This document shows, piece by piece, positions 27,102 through 36,272 of a DNA stretch of 64,000 nt. This DNA is from Caulobacter zeae (GTDB taxonomy: Bacteria > Pseudomonadota > Alphaproteobacteria > Caulobacterales > Caulobacteraceae), in the NCBI RefSeq assembly GCF_002858925.1, contig NZ_PJRS01000009.1, positions 1 to 64,000 of the forward strand. Reading direction: 5' to 3'. The notes beneath the pieces are model-generated. The model had not been told where the DNA came from and made no database searches. It was given only the letters and a program-made list of their open reading frames with translations. Within the stretch, counting starts at the first letter, position 1. Each line of letters opens with the position of its first letter. Position numbers and translations under genes: made by a program.

Positions 27102-29612
27102 ATGAAGCGAGCGATGATGACGACCGCGGCGATGGCCGTGGCCTTGGGCGCGGCCGGCCAGGCCTGGAGCCAGGACGAAAAAGCCGAGCGCCTACCGAAA
27201 GTCAGCATCGAGGCGACCGCCGCCGCTCCGCCCGCCGCCGCCTACCAGGCCGCCGATCCGGTCGACTCGGGCACCTCGAAGATCAGCCGCCGCGCCCTCG
27301 AAGACCGCACGCCCGGCAATGGCGACGTCATCGAGACCCTGAAGATCCTGCCCTACGCCAACTTCGACTCCAACCAGGGGGTGGCCACGCAGGAAAGCAT
27401 CCAGGACCAGCGTCCGGCCAACATCTCGATCTCCGGCGGCCAGTTCTACGACAACTACTTCTCGATCGACGGGATCGGCGTGAACAGCCGCCTGGACGTC
27501 GTCAATCTGGGCGGCACCAACCTGCAGAACTACAACGAGACCGGCGGCGGCAGCGCTCAGTCGATCTGGCTCGACACCAACCTGATCGAGAGCCTGACGG
27601 TGCGCGACAGCAATGTCTCGGCCCAGTACGGCGGTTTCACCGGCGGCGTGGTCCAGGTCGAGACCCGCCAGCCGTCGCACGTGTTCGGCGGCACGCTGAC
27701 GGTCGGCTGCACCAACGACAGCATGACCTCGTTCAAGATCCCGGCGAAGACCCTGGCCGCCCTGGGCGGCGTCAAGCCGGAGCATCCCAACTACGAAAAG
27801 TGCAAGGTCAACGCGACGGTCGACCTGCCGATCAACGAGAAGGTCCGCGTCCTGCTCGGCGCCGGCCGGCAGGAAACCGAGATGACCTACTACCGCGCCG
27901 CCAACTACGGCGGCGGCGCGTTCGGGCTGAAGAGCCGCAGCACCAACGCCCTGGCCAAGGTCGAGGTCGACCTCGCGCCGGATCTCGTGCTGCGCGGCCA
28001 ACTGGCCTACAGCCCCTACACCAGCCAGAACTCGGCCGACAACGCCCGCAACGCAGTCATGACCCAGCAGGGCGGCGGCCTGACCGGCAAGCTGGAGCTG
28101 GCCGGCAAGCGCGACCAGGCCAACTGGACGCTGGCCGCCACCTACGCCAAGGCCAAAAGCGGCCGCGAGGCGCCGGACCCAAACTTCTCGTGGTCGTCGG
28201 CCTCGAACTACGCCGACTGGTGCTCCAGCACCAACTGCACCGAAGGCAGCTTCGGCGACCTCGACCAATGGCAGGAAGACATCGGCCTGCAGGCCCGCTG
28301 GAGCCAGCCGTTCATGGGCGGCGACCTGCGCCTGGGCGCCGACTACGGCCATGTCGAGGCCCGCAAGACCCGCCCCGAGGACAATTACGCCTACAGCCAG
28401 GGCACGGTCAGCAGCCGCGTCACCTGCGCGGCGGGCGACGTGGCCTGCAAGGAGGGCGACATCGTCCTGCTCAGCGCCATCTACTACCAGGCCTACGACG
28501 CCCAGGTCAGCCTGGACTCGGTGTCGGCCTTCGCCGAGTACGAAGTCAGCCGGGGCCCGCTGACGGTGCGCGGCGGCCTGCGCTACGACCATGAGAGCCT
28601 GCTGGCCAACCACAGCTTCGCCCCCCGTCTGTCGGTGGTCTACGAACTGCCGTGGGAGGTCACCGCCACGGTCGGCGCCAACCGCTACTACTCGCGCGAC
28701 TTCCTGGGTTACGCGATCAAGTCGCAGTACCCGGGCACCAGGGTCTATCGCCGCACCACCTCGACGGTGAACGGCCAACTGGTGGCCGGCGCCTGGACGC
28801 TCAACACCCACACCGTCACGGCCGGCGTCGCGGGCACCGGCGTCAAGACGCCCTACTCCGACGAACTGACCTTCGCCCTGGCCAAGCCGATCTTCGGCGG
28901 CGTCGCCCGGATCAAGGGCGTGGCCCGCGAGAGCCGCGACCAGTTCACCGCCGGCGTCGTCACGGTGAACCAGTACATCCGCGAGACCAACGGCCAGACC
29001 TACACCTACAACACCACCAGCCTGGGCAACGCCGGCGAGACCTCGTTCCGCGGCCTGTCTGCCGAATGGAGCCGTGGCTTCGGGCGTCACACCGTCTCGC
29101 TGAACGGCTCGTGGTCGAAGACCGAGGACAACCTCAGCGACAGCTACTACGAGGATCCGTCGGACGAGACCGAGTACGGCGACGAGCTGATCTACTACAA
29201 GGGCGAGGTCCGCACCCTGACGGGCGTGATCGCCGAGAACCAGCGCCTGAACTACGCCGCGCCGGGGCTGATCAACGGCGACTGGAGCGCCGACTGGTGG
29301 AAGGGCCGCGTGCGGACCAACCTCAACGCCCGCTGGCGCTCGGGCTACGACCAGATCGAGGACCTGGGAACCTACCAGACCGTCAGCGGCGTGCGCTACG
29401 CGGTGTGGGACGTGGTCCGCTACAAGTCGCAGACGACGTTCAACGCCAACGTCTCGGCCCTGGTGGCCAAGACCGCCTATGGCGAGGCGCGCCTCGACCT
29501 GCGGATCACCAACCTGCTCGACACCCTGCCCCAGACGGTCACCGCCGCCTCGACCAGCAAGCCCTACCGCATGGGCCAGTCGTTCTGGGTGGGCATGAGC
29601 TACAAGTTCTAA
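27102..29612 (+). CDS. TonB-dependent outer-membrane receptor
   Basis: 836 residues. A signal peptide (MTTAAMAVALGAAGQAWSQ region) is followed by a plug domain with ISISGGQFYDNYFSIDGIGVNS and ESLTVRDSNVSAQYGGFTGGVVQV, then a long beta-barrel rich in aromatic residues ending SFWVGMSYKF. The terminal Phe fits outer-membrane insertion by BamA. The ligand is unknown. A di-heme peroxidase gene follows after 3 bases and a tonB gene sits opposite just beyond, so the three probably form a metal-related uptake module. A CcrM site GAGTC (27026-27030) lies in its upstream region. Confidence 0.9.
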   Translation: MKRAMMTTAAMAVALGAAGQAWSQDEKAERLPKVSIEATAAAPPAAAYQAADPVDSGTSKISRRALEDRTPGNGDVIETLKILPYANFDSNQGVATQESIQDQRPANISISGGQFYDNYFSIDGIGVNSRLDVVNLGGTNLQNYNETGGGSAQSIWLDTNLIESLTVRDSNVSAQYGGFTGGVVQVETRQPSHVFGGTLTVGCTNDSMTSFKIPAKTLAALGGVKPEHPNYEKCKVNATVDLPINEKVRVLLGAGRQETEMTYYRAANYGGGAFGLKSRSTNALAKVEVDLAPDLVLRGQLAYSPYTSQNSADNARNAVMTQQGGGLTGKLELAGKRDQANWTLAATYAKAKSGREAPDPNFSWSSASNYADWCSSTNCTEGSFGDLDQWQEDIGLQARWSQPFMGGDLRLGADYGHVEARKTRPEDNYAYSQGTVSSRVTCAAGDVACKEGDIVLLSAIYYQAYDAQVSLDSVSAFAEYEVSRGPLTVRGGLRYDHESLLANHSFAPRLSVVYELPWEVTATVGANRYYSRDFLGYAIKSQYPGTRVYRRTTSTVNGQLVAGAWTLNTHTVTAGVAGTGVKTPYSDELTFALAKPIFGGVARIKGVARESRDQFTAGVVTVNQYIRETNGQTYTYNTTSLGNAGETSFRGLSAEWSRGFGRHTVSLNGSWSKTEDNLSDSYYEDPSDETEYGDELIYYKGEVRTLTGVIAENQRLNYAAPGLINGDWSADWWKGRVRTNLNARWRSGYDQIEDLGTYQTVSGVRYAVWDVVRYKSQTTFNANVSALVAKTAYGEARLDLRITNLLDTLPQTVTAASTSKPYRMGQSFWVGMSYKF

Positions 29613-29615
29613 GCC

Positions 29616-30695
29616 ATGAAGCGCGCGGCGAATCTCCTTCTTTTGCTGGGAACGGCGTCTGCCCTGATCGGGCTGGCGCCGGCGCCCGACCCGACGGCGC
29701 TTCGCCGCGCCGCCTTCGCGGGCAAGCCCGACAGCTGGCCCGCCCCCACCCTGCTGCCGGGGGCCAGCTTCACGCCGTTCGGCGCCCTGCCCGCCCCCGC
29801 CGTCCCGGCCGACAATCCGCAGACGCCGGAGAAGATCGCGCTGGGCCGCAAGCTGTTCGACGATCCCAAGCTCTCGGGCTCGGGCCAGATCGCCTGCGCC
29901 TCTTGCCACAATCCCGAACTGGCCTTCGGCGACGGGGTGAAGACCTCGTTCGGCCACGACCGCCAGCGCGGCCGCCGCAACGCCCCCACCTTGAGCGTCG
30001 TGGCCTGGCGCACGCCGCTGTTCTGGGACGGCCGCGCCGGCAGCCTGGAGACCCAGGCCCTGGGCCCCGTGGTCGACCACAAGGAGATGGCCGGCGACCC
30101 GCGCGAGATCGAACGGCGCCTGGCCGCCGATCCCGACTACCGCAAGGATTTCCAGGCCGTGTTCGGCGCCAAGCGCCCGACGATGCAGGACGCCGCCAAG
30201 GCCCTGGGCGCCTACCAGCGCACCCTCAAGCCGCGCAGCAGCAAGTGGGACCGGGCGCTGTCGCTGGGCGGGCGAGTGCTGACCGACCAGGAGCTGCAAG
30301 GGCTGGAGCTGTTCCAGGGCAAGGCCGGCTGCGTGAACTGCCACAACGGCCCGCTGCTGTCGGACGGCAAGTTCCACAACATCGGCCTCAGCTTCTATGG
30401 CCGCAAGCTGCAGGACCTGGGCCGCTACGAGGTCAGCGGCGACCCCGCCGACGTCGGCGCGTTCCTGACGCCGTCGCTGCGCGGGATCTCCAAGACCGGC
30501 CCCTACATGCACAACGGCATCTTCCCCACGCTGGAAGGCACGGTGAACTTCTACAACGAGGGCGGCGCCCGCCCCCGGCCCAAGCCCGAACAGGCCGGCG
30601 ACCGCCTTTTCCCGACCACGACCTCGCTGCTCAAGCCGCTCGGCCTGACGCGCGAGGAGAAGGCGGCGCTGGTGGCGTTCTTGGAGACGCTGTAG
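29616..30695 (+). CDS. Di-heme cytochrome c peroxidase family protein
   Basis: 359 residues with an N-terminal signal and two c-type heme sites, C94-A-S-C-H98 and C239-V-N-C-H243. The conserved RRNAPTLSVVAW, LFWDGRAGSLETQ, NIGLSFYG and GPYMHNGIFPTLEGTVNFYNEGG regions match the CcpA/MauG superfamily; the Met in YMHNG favours a peroxidase-type axial ligand. It sits in the periplasm. It starts 3 bases after the receptor stop, so the two are cotranscribed, and it may oxidise a substrate or cofactor tied to that receptor. Confidence 0.92.
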   Translation: MKRAANLLLLLGTASALIGLAPAPDPTALRRAAFAGKPDSWPAPTLLPGASFTPFGALPAPAVPADNPQTPEKIALGRKLFDDPKLSGSGQIACASCHNPELAFGDGVKTSFGHDRQRGRRNAPTLSVVAWRTPLFWDGRAGSLETQALGPVVDHKEMAGDPREIERRLAADPDYRKDFQAVFGAKRPTMQDAAKALGAYQRTLKPRSSKWDRALSLGGRVLTDQELQGLELFQGKAGCVNCHNGPLLSDGKFHNIGLSFYGRKLQDLGRYEVSGDPADVGAFLTPSLRGISKTGPYMHNGIFPTLEGTVNFYNEGGARPRPKPEQAGDRLFPTTTSLLKPLGLTREEKAALVAFLETL

Positions 30696-30699
30696 GCGA

Positions 30700-30747
30700 C
30701 CCCCTCCGGCCCTCCGCAAGACGCTCCCCCTGACGGGGGAGGAACTT
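30700..30747. repeat. Partial G/C-rich intergenic repeat
   Basis: CCCCCTCCGGCCCTCCGC followed by CTCCCCCTGACGGGGGAGG resembles the outer arms of the larger repeat elements but lacks the AGCTGAAAACG core. It lies between the convergent peroxidase and tonB genes and could form a terminator-like hairpin. Confidence 0.5.
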
Positions 30748-30751
30748 GCCC

Positions 30752-31501
30752 CTACCCCTTCACCGCGTACGCGATCGGGGTCTCGAAGCGGCGGCGGTTC
30801 CAGTCGGAGTCGCGGGGGGCCTTGGGGAACGGGGCGGCGGCCGACAGCAGGTCCATGGCGGCGGCGTCCAGCGCGCGGTCGCCGCTGCTCTCGACGATCA
30901 CAGCTCGCGACATCCGGCCGAAGCGGTCGAGGGTGAAGGCCACGACGACGACGCCCTGGGTGCGGCGGCGCTTGAGGCCCTCCGGCATCACCTTGCGGGC
31001 CTCGATCCACGACAGCACCTGGGCGGCGTAGGGATCGTGGGTCTTGGCGGACTCGCCGCGCACCTGCACCGGCGCGCCGCCGCCGGCCGGGGCCGAGGCG
31101 GCCGAAGCGGCGACCGCCACGGGGGTCGCTGTCGAGGTCGAGCGGGTCTCGACCGGCTGTGGCGCGACCTGCGGGGCGGCGATCAGCGGATCGGGCGCGG
31201 GGATGGAAACCGGCCGCGGCCGGATCGGCGAGGCCATCCGGGCCTCATGGGGCACGGCCTGCTCGCGCCGCTCGTCCGAGGCCTTGGACGGCGAAGGCTC
31301 GGGACTGGGGGTCATGGCCTCGAACAGCGAGGCCTCCATGGCCGGCGGCTCGGCCAGGCCCGGCATGGCGCGGACGAAACCGACCAGCCCGGCGATGACG
31401 GCCGCATGCAGCCCGACCGACACGCCGGCGGCGAGGACCTTGTCCCCGCCCCGCCGGCCCGACCGGGGCCGTCTCACGCCTATGGATTCCGCGACACTCA
31501 T
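30752..31501 (-). CDS. TonB energy transducer
   Basis: About 249 residues from the ATG at 31501; ATG 31516 is an alternative. A basic N-terminus (RRPRSGRRGGDK) precedes a membrane helix (VLAAGVSVGLHAAVIAGLVGFV). A Pro-rich periplasmic linker follows, then the C-terminal TonB domain (VLSWIEARKVMPEGLKRRRTQGVVVVAFTLDRFGRMSRAVIVESSGDRALDAAAMDLL...PFPKAP). It links the proton motive force to outer-membrane receptors. It is convergent to the receptor-peroxidase pair, which it may serve. Confidence 0.88.
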   Translation of the reverse strand: MSVAESIGVRRPRSGRRGGDKVLAAGVSVGLHAAVIAGLVGFVRAMPGLAEPPAMEASLFEAMTPSPEPSPSKASDERREQAVPHEARMASPIRPRPVSIPAPDPLIAAPQVAPQPVETRSTSTATPVAVAASAASAPAGGGAPVQVRGESAKTHDPYAAQVLSWIEARKVMPEGLKRRRTQGVVVVAFTLDRFGRMSRAVIVESSGDRALDAAAMDLLSAAAPFPKAPRDSDWNRRRFETPIAYAVKG

Positions 31502-31561
31502 AAGAATGCGTCGCATCTACAGGATGGACGGCCTTGGCACAACGTCCGGAAGGCTGCGTAG

Positions 31562-32299
31562 TCAGGCCGCCTTCAGGGTCTCGGAGCGGACCTCCGGCGC
31601 GAAAGCCGGATAGAAGGTCGCCAGCATCCGCTCGGCATAGGCCACGAGGTTGCAGAACCCCTCGGCCCGGCGACGGATCGGCGAGTCGAAGAACGGCGTC
31701 AGGATTTGGGCCAGCATGGCGAAGACGATGGCGTCGACGCTGGTCGGCCGCTCGCCCATCATGAAGGCCTTGTCGCCCAGCATCTCCGAGAGCGCGGTCA
31801 GCGACCAGGACGCCAGCTCGACGATCTCGTCGGGCGAGTGCCGACCAATGCCGACGGCCTTCAGATTGGCCTCGACGGTGTCGAGCAGCCCCGCCTTCAG
31901 GTCCTGGCGCATGGCCTCGGGCGCGCCGTCGAACCAGCGGGCCGGCCCCTTCTCGAAATTGTCGAAGTCGAAGAAGCGGAAATAACAGTTGGCCCAGCCC
32001 AGCTGGTTCTCGACCATCCGCTCGATCGCCCAGGCCTGGGCGCGCTCGACGCGGGAGAGGCTCGCATCCAGGTCGACGCCGTAGCTGCGCTCGAGATAGG
32101 CGCGGATGAAGGTGGAGTCGGCGACCTTGACGCCGTCGTCGTCGATCCAGGGCAGCTGGCCCTTGGGCGAGGTCTCCGGATGGGCGGGGACCTTCTGGTG
32201 ATCCAGGCCCGCCATCATCAGGTGGATCTCGGTCTTGGTGACGTAGGGGCTTCCCTCAGGCAGGCCGTAGGCCGGGCCGGCGGCGTAGAGCGTGATCAT
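31562..32299 (-). CDS. Glutathione S-transferase-like protein (metaxin/FAX type)
   Basis: 245 residues from the ATG at 32299, where MITLYAAGPAYGLPE opens the thioredoxin-like domain; sequence upstream in frame is the intergenic region. The N-terminal half includes TSPKGQLPWIDDDGVKVADSTFIRAYL, a GST G-site pattern (Pro-Trp, Asp-Ser). The helical C-terminal half has GERPTSVDAIVFAMLAQIL, as in GST_C. Substrate unknown. It is divergent from a WYL-type regulator, with two tandem palindromes between them, so it is probably that regulator's target. Confidence 0.8.
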   Translation of the reverse strand: MITLYAAGPAYGLPEGSPYVTKTEIHLMMAGLDHQKVPAHPETSPKGQLPWIDDDGVKVADSTFIRAYLERSYGVDLDASLSRVERAQAWAIERMVENQLGWANCYFRFFDFDNFEKGPARWFDGAPEAMRQDLKAGLLDTVEANLKAVGIGRHSPDEIVELASWSLTALSEMLGDKAFMMGERPTSVDAIVFAMLAQILTPFFDSPIRRRAEGFCNLVAYAERMLATFYPAFAPEVRSETLKAA

Positions 32300-32350
32300 C
32301 TCGAGGTCCCTCTCGTGCAGTATTGCGATGGGGACAGACTGCCGCCACCC

Positions 32351-32372
32351 TGCTGCCAGCATGCTGTCAGCA
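32351..32372. promoter_or_regulatory. Tandem palindromic operator between GST and WYL regulator genes
   Basis: Two 11-base palindromes stand back to back, TGCTGCCAGCA (32351-32361) and TGCTGTCAGCA (32362-32372), each TGCTG-N-CAGCA. The 11-base phasing puts them on the same face of the helix. They lie in the 95-base divergent gap, so they are the likely binding site of the adjacent regulator. Confidence 0.65.
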
Positions 32373-32394
32373 ACGATCCGGCACAGTGAGACCC

Positions 32395-33135
32395 ATGAGA
32401 CGCGCTGAACGCCTATTCCAGATCATCCAGATCCTTCGCCGCAGCCGTGCGCCGGTCACCGCCGACGCCATCGCGGCCGAACTGGAGACCTCCAAGCGCA
32501 GCGTCTATCGCGACATCGCCGCATTGGTCGGTCAGAGGGCGCCCATCCGCGGCGAGGCGGGCGTCGGCTACGTGCTGGAGGCCGGATACGACATGCCGCC
32601 CCTGATGCTGACGCCGGACGAGATCGAAGCCGCCGTGCTGGGCGCCCAATGGGTGGCCGGCCGGGGCGATCCCGCCCTGGCCACCGCCGCCCGCGACCTC
32701 ATCGCAAAGATCGCCGCCGCCGTGCCCGACAACCTGCGCCCCTACGTGCTGGAGCCGGCCACCCGCGCGCCCGCGCCCTGGAACCCCGCTCCCGACGGCA
32801 TCGACATGGCCCAGACCCGGGCCTGGATCCACGCCGGCCGCAAGATCCGGCTGGACTATCGCGACGAGAAGGGCGCGGTCAGCCAGCGCGTCGTCTGGCC
32901 GGTGACCGTCGGCTACATGGCCACTACCCGCATGCTGATCGCCTGGTGCGAGCTGCGCGACGACTTCCGCAACTTCCGCACCGACCGGGTGGTGGCCGCC
33001 GAGTTCCTCGACGACCGCCACGGCCAGCGCCCCGCCGTGCTGCGCGCCCGCTGGCAGCGGCAGATGGAAGAGGAATGGGCCGCCTACGACGCGGCCAAGG
33101 CAGCCGGAACCGCTATCCCCCATAGCCCGGGCTGA
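32395..33135 (+). CDS. YafY-type HTH/WYL-domain transcriptional regulator
   Basis: 246 residues from the ATG at 32395. A winged HTH (AERLFQIIQILRRSRAPVTADAIAAELETSKRSVYRDIAAL) is followed by a linker and a WYL-type ligand domain with IRLDYRDEKGAVSQRVVWPVTVGY and FRNFRTDRVV. These regulators bind small ligands or nucleic acid cues. It is divergent from the GST-like gene, which is its likely target, and probably autoregulates through the tandem palindromes. Its 3' end overlaps the next, convergent gene by 23 bases. Confidence 0.88.
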   Translation: MRRAERLFQIIQILRRSRAPVTADAIAAELETSKRSVYRDIAALVGQRAPIRGEAGVGYVLEAGYDMPPLMLTPDEIEAAVLGAQWVAGRGDPALATAARDLIAKIAAAVPDNLRPYVLEPATRAPAPWNPAPDGIDMAQTRAWIHAGRKIRLDYRDEKGAVSQRVVWPVTVGYMATTRMLIAWCELRDDFRNFRTDRVVAAEFLDDRHGQRPAVLRARWQRQMEEEWAAYDAAKAAGTAIPHSPG

Positions 33136-33775
33136 AGCACCGGGCTGGGTACTTGTAAGCCGGGCTGTTGTAGTTCGCGAGCACCGAGCGCTGCTCGGCC
33201 GGACGCCAGGCCTTGCCGTCGAAACGCCAGAGGTCGGTGTCGGTATCGTAGTCCCAGCCGTTGTCAAAGCTCGCCCGTCGCCTCTCGCCGCAATGGGTGT
33301 GGGAGATCAACGCATATCGCCCGCCCGGGAAGAACACGGCGCGGCTGTAACGGGTGCGATCGAAGCTGTGCAGCCTCTCGACCGGCAAACTCATGCCATT
33401 GCCGACCGCCTTGGGAACGCCGGCGGCGTCCAGCACCGCGTCGCAGTCGATAGGGACGGCCTGGCGCGGCTTGGCCCAGTTCAGCGCCCACCCCACCAGC
33501 CGCAGCTTCAACGGCGTGTCGCCAACCGCCCGCCAGCGCGAGGGAACGCCCTCCACAGCCTCGGCGCGGCGGATTTCCATCGGCTCGGCGGCCCAGGCCT
33601 CGTCGAAGCGGCCAAGGCGGTAGGCCTCGATCGCGGCCACGACCTGGCATTCGCGGGCGACGTGCTCGGGCGTATCGATGGGATCGTGCAGCCACAGACC
33701 CAGCGCGACCATCGAGGTCGCCGCCGCGCCGAGCGCGACCCCTGTCCCGATCGCCAACGCCTTGCCGACACCCAT
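33113..33775 (-). CDS. Uncharacterised protein with N-terminal membrane helix
   Basis: 220 residues from the ATG at 33775 (33808 is possible). I do not recognise the family. A hydrophobic segment (KALAIGTGVALGAAATSMVALGLWL) looks like a signal anchor; the rest is a soluble domain with scattered Cys (CQVVAAIEAYRLGRFDEAW, VPIDCDAVLDAAG, HTHCGERR, CFSPGYGG). Those four cysteines could form disulfides in the periplasm. It overlaps the end of the WYL regulator gene. Confidence 0.65.
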   Translation of the reverse strand: MGVGKALAIGTGVALGAAATSMVALGLWLHDPIDTPEHVARECQVVAAIEAYRLGRFDEAWAAEPMEIRRAEAVEGVPSRWRAVGDTPLKLRLVGWALNWAKPRQAVPIDCDAVLDAAGVPKAVGNGMSLPVERLHSFDRTRYSRAVFFPGGRYALISHTHCGERRRASFDNGWDYDTDTDLWRFDGKAWRPAEQRSVLANYNSPAYKYPARCFSPGYGG

Positions 33776-33903
33776 GCCCCGCCCTCGCGCCAACACCCTA
33801 GATTGCACAACACTGAGAGATCACCAATTCAAGCCGACCCAAAGACTTCAACCATCGCGCAAGCGCTCGCCTCGCGATTAATCCTGCGAATGAGTTTGCG
33901 TTT

Positions 33904-33955
33904 GACTCGCAATTAAACCCCCGTTAGCTGCGACCCGTTCTTAAATAACGGGGGA
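33904..33955 (+). promoter_or_regulatory. CtrA-like site and hairpin over the receptor ribosome-binding site
   Basis: A CcrM site GACTC (33904-33908) precedes TTAA-ACCCCCG-TTAG (33913-33927), one mismatch from the CtrA consensus TTAA-N7-TTAA. CCCCCGTTA (33918-33926) is a perfect inverted match to TAACGGGGG (33946-33954). In RNA this hairpin would bury the GGGGGA ribosome-binding site that lies 4 bases before the ATG at 33960. Confidence 0.55.
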
Positions 33956-33959
33956 ATGC

Positions 33960-36272
33960 ATGAAGTCGCGGTTGATGATGGCGAGCGCCGTCGGCGTTTG
34001 GGCGGTGCTGGGCGGCGCGGCATGGGCCGAGGCTCCGGTCGCCACGGCGCCGGAAGCGCCGACGCAGGTCGACCAGGTGGTTGTCACCGGTGAAAAGACC
34101 AGCCGCAGCATCCAGGACACCGTCACCAGCGTGGCCGTGACCACCGCCCGCACCATCGAGCGCGAGCAGATCCGCGACTTCTACGACGTGGTCGCCAGGA
34201 CCGCGAACATGAGCGAGACCTACGGCAAGAGCGGCTTCACCATTCGGGGCGTGGCCAACAACAACGTCTCGGGCGGCGGCTCCGGAGGCCTGGCCACGGT
34301 CTATGTCGACGGCGCGGCGGTTCCCGAGCGCGCGATGTACGGCGGCCCGCTGGACATGTGGGACGTGGGCCAGGTGGAGGTGTTCCGTGGCCCGCAGTCG
34401 ACGCTTCAGGGCCGCAACGCCCTGGCCGGCGCGGTGATCGTGCGCACCACCGACCCGACCAACGACTGGAACTTCAAGGCCCGCGTGACCTCGGCCAGCG
34501 GCGACGACCGCTCGGTCGCCCTGGCCGGCGGCGGCCCGATCGTCGCCGACCAACTGGCCTTTCGCCTGGCCTTCGAGGACCGCCAAAGCGACGGCTTCAT
34601 CTACAACACCACGCGCAAGGTCGACGACGACGCCCTCGATACGCGCATGATCCGCGGCAAGCTGCTGCTGACGCCGGCGACGGCCGAGGGCTTCAAGGCC
34701 GTGGCCACCATGAGCCACAACGAGCGCAAGTCGGGCTATCTCTACACCTACAGCCGCACCGACACGCCTGACTACTACGACCACCGCGTCACCACGACCA
34801 ACTCGCCCAACACCAGCGACATCACCACCGACATCGCCACCCTGGAGGTCGAGCAGAAGCTGGGCCAGCGCTTCATCCTGTCGGGCGTGGCGTCCTGGAG
34901 CCAGGTTGACCTGATCCAGCGCTATGACGGCGACCTGGGGCCGCAGACCCTGTCCTACGGCGGCCAGAACGAGCGGATCGAGACGGCCAGCCAGGAAGTG
35001 CGCCTGAACTACGAGGGCGAGCGGCTCAAAGGCCTGGTCGGCCTTTTCCACGCCACCCGCGACGCCGACCGCAAGTCGGCCAGCCTGACCAACGTGGCCT
35101 TCCCGCGCGCCACCCTGGTCAGCGTCCTGACCTCGACCCTGATGGGCAGCGTGCCCGGCATCACCCAGCCCCAGGCCCTGGCCCAGGCCAACGCCTTCGC
35201 CAACCTCTACATCGCCGCCCTGCCCGTCATTCCGGTCGACTACACCTCGGACGCGCCGGAACTGGTGGAGACCACCGCCCTGTTCGCCGATGGCAGCTTC
35301 GCCCTGACGCCCAAGCTCAGCGTGCTGGCCGGCTTCCGCTACGACCGCGAAAAGAACACCCAGAGCTCGGTGCAGACCGCGCGCTTCGCCGGGGTCTATC
35401 CCACCCCGGCCGCATTCGGCGCCTATGCGCCCTACGTGGTGCTGGTGAACCAGTTCGTCGGCTCGATGGTCGCCCAGGCCGGCGCCCCCTCGCCCGAGAC
35501 GACGCGCGAGTTCGAGGCCTTCCTGCCCAAGCTGGGCGCCAGGTACGCCTTCACCGACGACGTCTCGGCCAGCTTCGTGGTCCAGCGCGGCTACCGCTCG
35601 GGCGGCACGGCGATCAACACCGCCCGCGCCACCGTCGTGCCCTATGATCCCGAATACACCTGGAACTACGAGTTCTCGCTGCGCACCTACTGGCCGCAGT
35701 GGGGGCTGACTGCCAACGCCAACGCCTACTACGTGGATTGGAGCGACCAGCAGGTGTCGCTGAACCTCGGTCTGAACCAGTACGACTACCAGGTCGAGAA
35801 CGCCGGCTCCTCGCACCTCTACGGCTTCGAGCTGGAACTGGCCCAGCGCGTCACGCGCAACGCCAGCTGGTGGGCGTCGCTGGGCCACACCAAGACCGAG
35901 TTCGACGAGTTCAACGTCCAGACCGGCACCGACACCCGCAACCTGTCGGGCTCGGAGTTCCCCTACGCGCCGCACTGGACCTTCGCGGTCGGCGGCGACT
36001 ACCGCTGGGACAACGGCCTAGTCGCCAACCTCAACGCCAGCTACCGCGCCAAGGCCTTCACCGAGGCCGGCAGCGCGCAGGACGGCCGGATCGCCGACGC
36101 CCGCACCCTGGTCAACGGCCGCTTCGGCTACGAGAGCGATCGCTGGGGCGCCTACGTGTTCGGCAAGAACCTGCTGAACGAGAAGTACAGCCAGTACAGC
36201 CGCCCCGACTTCGCCGTGGCCCTGCTGGGCGAGCCGCGCGTGCTGGGCGTCAGCCTGGAGGCGCGCTGGTGA
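33960..36272 (+). CDS. TonB-dependent outer-membrane receptor (siderophore type)
   Basis: 770 residues. The signal peptide (MASAVGVWAVLGGAAWAEA) and TonB-box-like VDQVVVTGEK are followed by the plug (TYGKSGFTIRGVANNN, FRGPQSTLQGRNALAGAVIVRTTDPT) and the barrel, ending in VLGVSLEARW with a terminal aromatic. The layout resembles siderophore receptors. It is followed by overlapping genes for a membrane protein and a PepSY-type protein, an arrangement seen in ferric-siderophore uptake and reduction. The exact ligand is unknown. Its 5' region carries a CtrA-like motif and a hairpin that could mask the ribosome-binding site. Confidence 0.92.
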   Translation: MKSRLMMASAVGVWAVLGGAAWAEAPVATAPEAPTQVDQVVVTGEKTSRSIQDTVTSVAVTTARTIEREQIRDFYDVVARTANMSETYGKSGFTIRGVANNNVSGGGSGGLATVYVDGAAVPERAMYGGPLDMWDVGQVEVFRGPQSTLQGRNALAGAVIVRTTDPTNDWNFKARVTSASGDDRSVALAGGGPIVADQLAFRLAFEDRQSDGFIYNTTRKVDDDALDTRMIRGKLLLTPATAEGFKAVATMSHNERKSGYLYTYSRTDTPDYYDHRVTTTNSPNTSDITTDIATLEVEQKLGQRFILSGVASWSQVDLIQRYDGDLGPQTLSYGGQNERIETASQEVRLNYEGERLKGLVGLFHATRDADRKSASLTNVAFPRATLVSVLTSTLMGSVPGITQPQALAQANAFANLYIAALPVIPVDYTSDAPELVETTALFADGSFALTPKLSVLAGFRYDREKNTQSSVQTARFAGVYPTPAAFGAYAPYVVLVNQFVGSMVAQAGAPSPETTREFEAFLPKLGARYAFTDDVSASFVVQRGYRSGGTAINTARATVVPYDPEYTWNYEFSLRTYWPQWGLTANANAYYVDWSDQQVSLNLGLNQYDYQVENAGSSHLYGFELELAQRVTRNASWWASLGHTKTEFDEFNVQTGTDTRNLSGSEFPYAPHWTFAVGGDYRWDNGLVANLNASYRAKAFTEAGSAQDGRIADARTLVNGRFGYESDRWGAYVFGKNLLNEKYSQYSRPDFAVALLGEPRVLGVSLEARW

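Noticed and set aside
27192-31010. A 1272-codon open frame on the minus strand opposite the receptor and peroxidase genes
   Set aside because: The plus-strand genes have signal peptides, plug/barrel and heme motifs; the minus frame has only low-complexity sequence.
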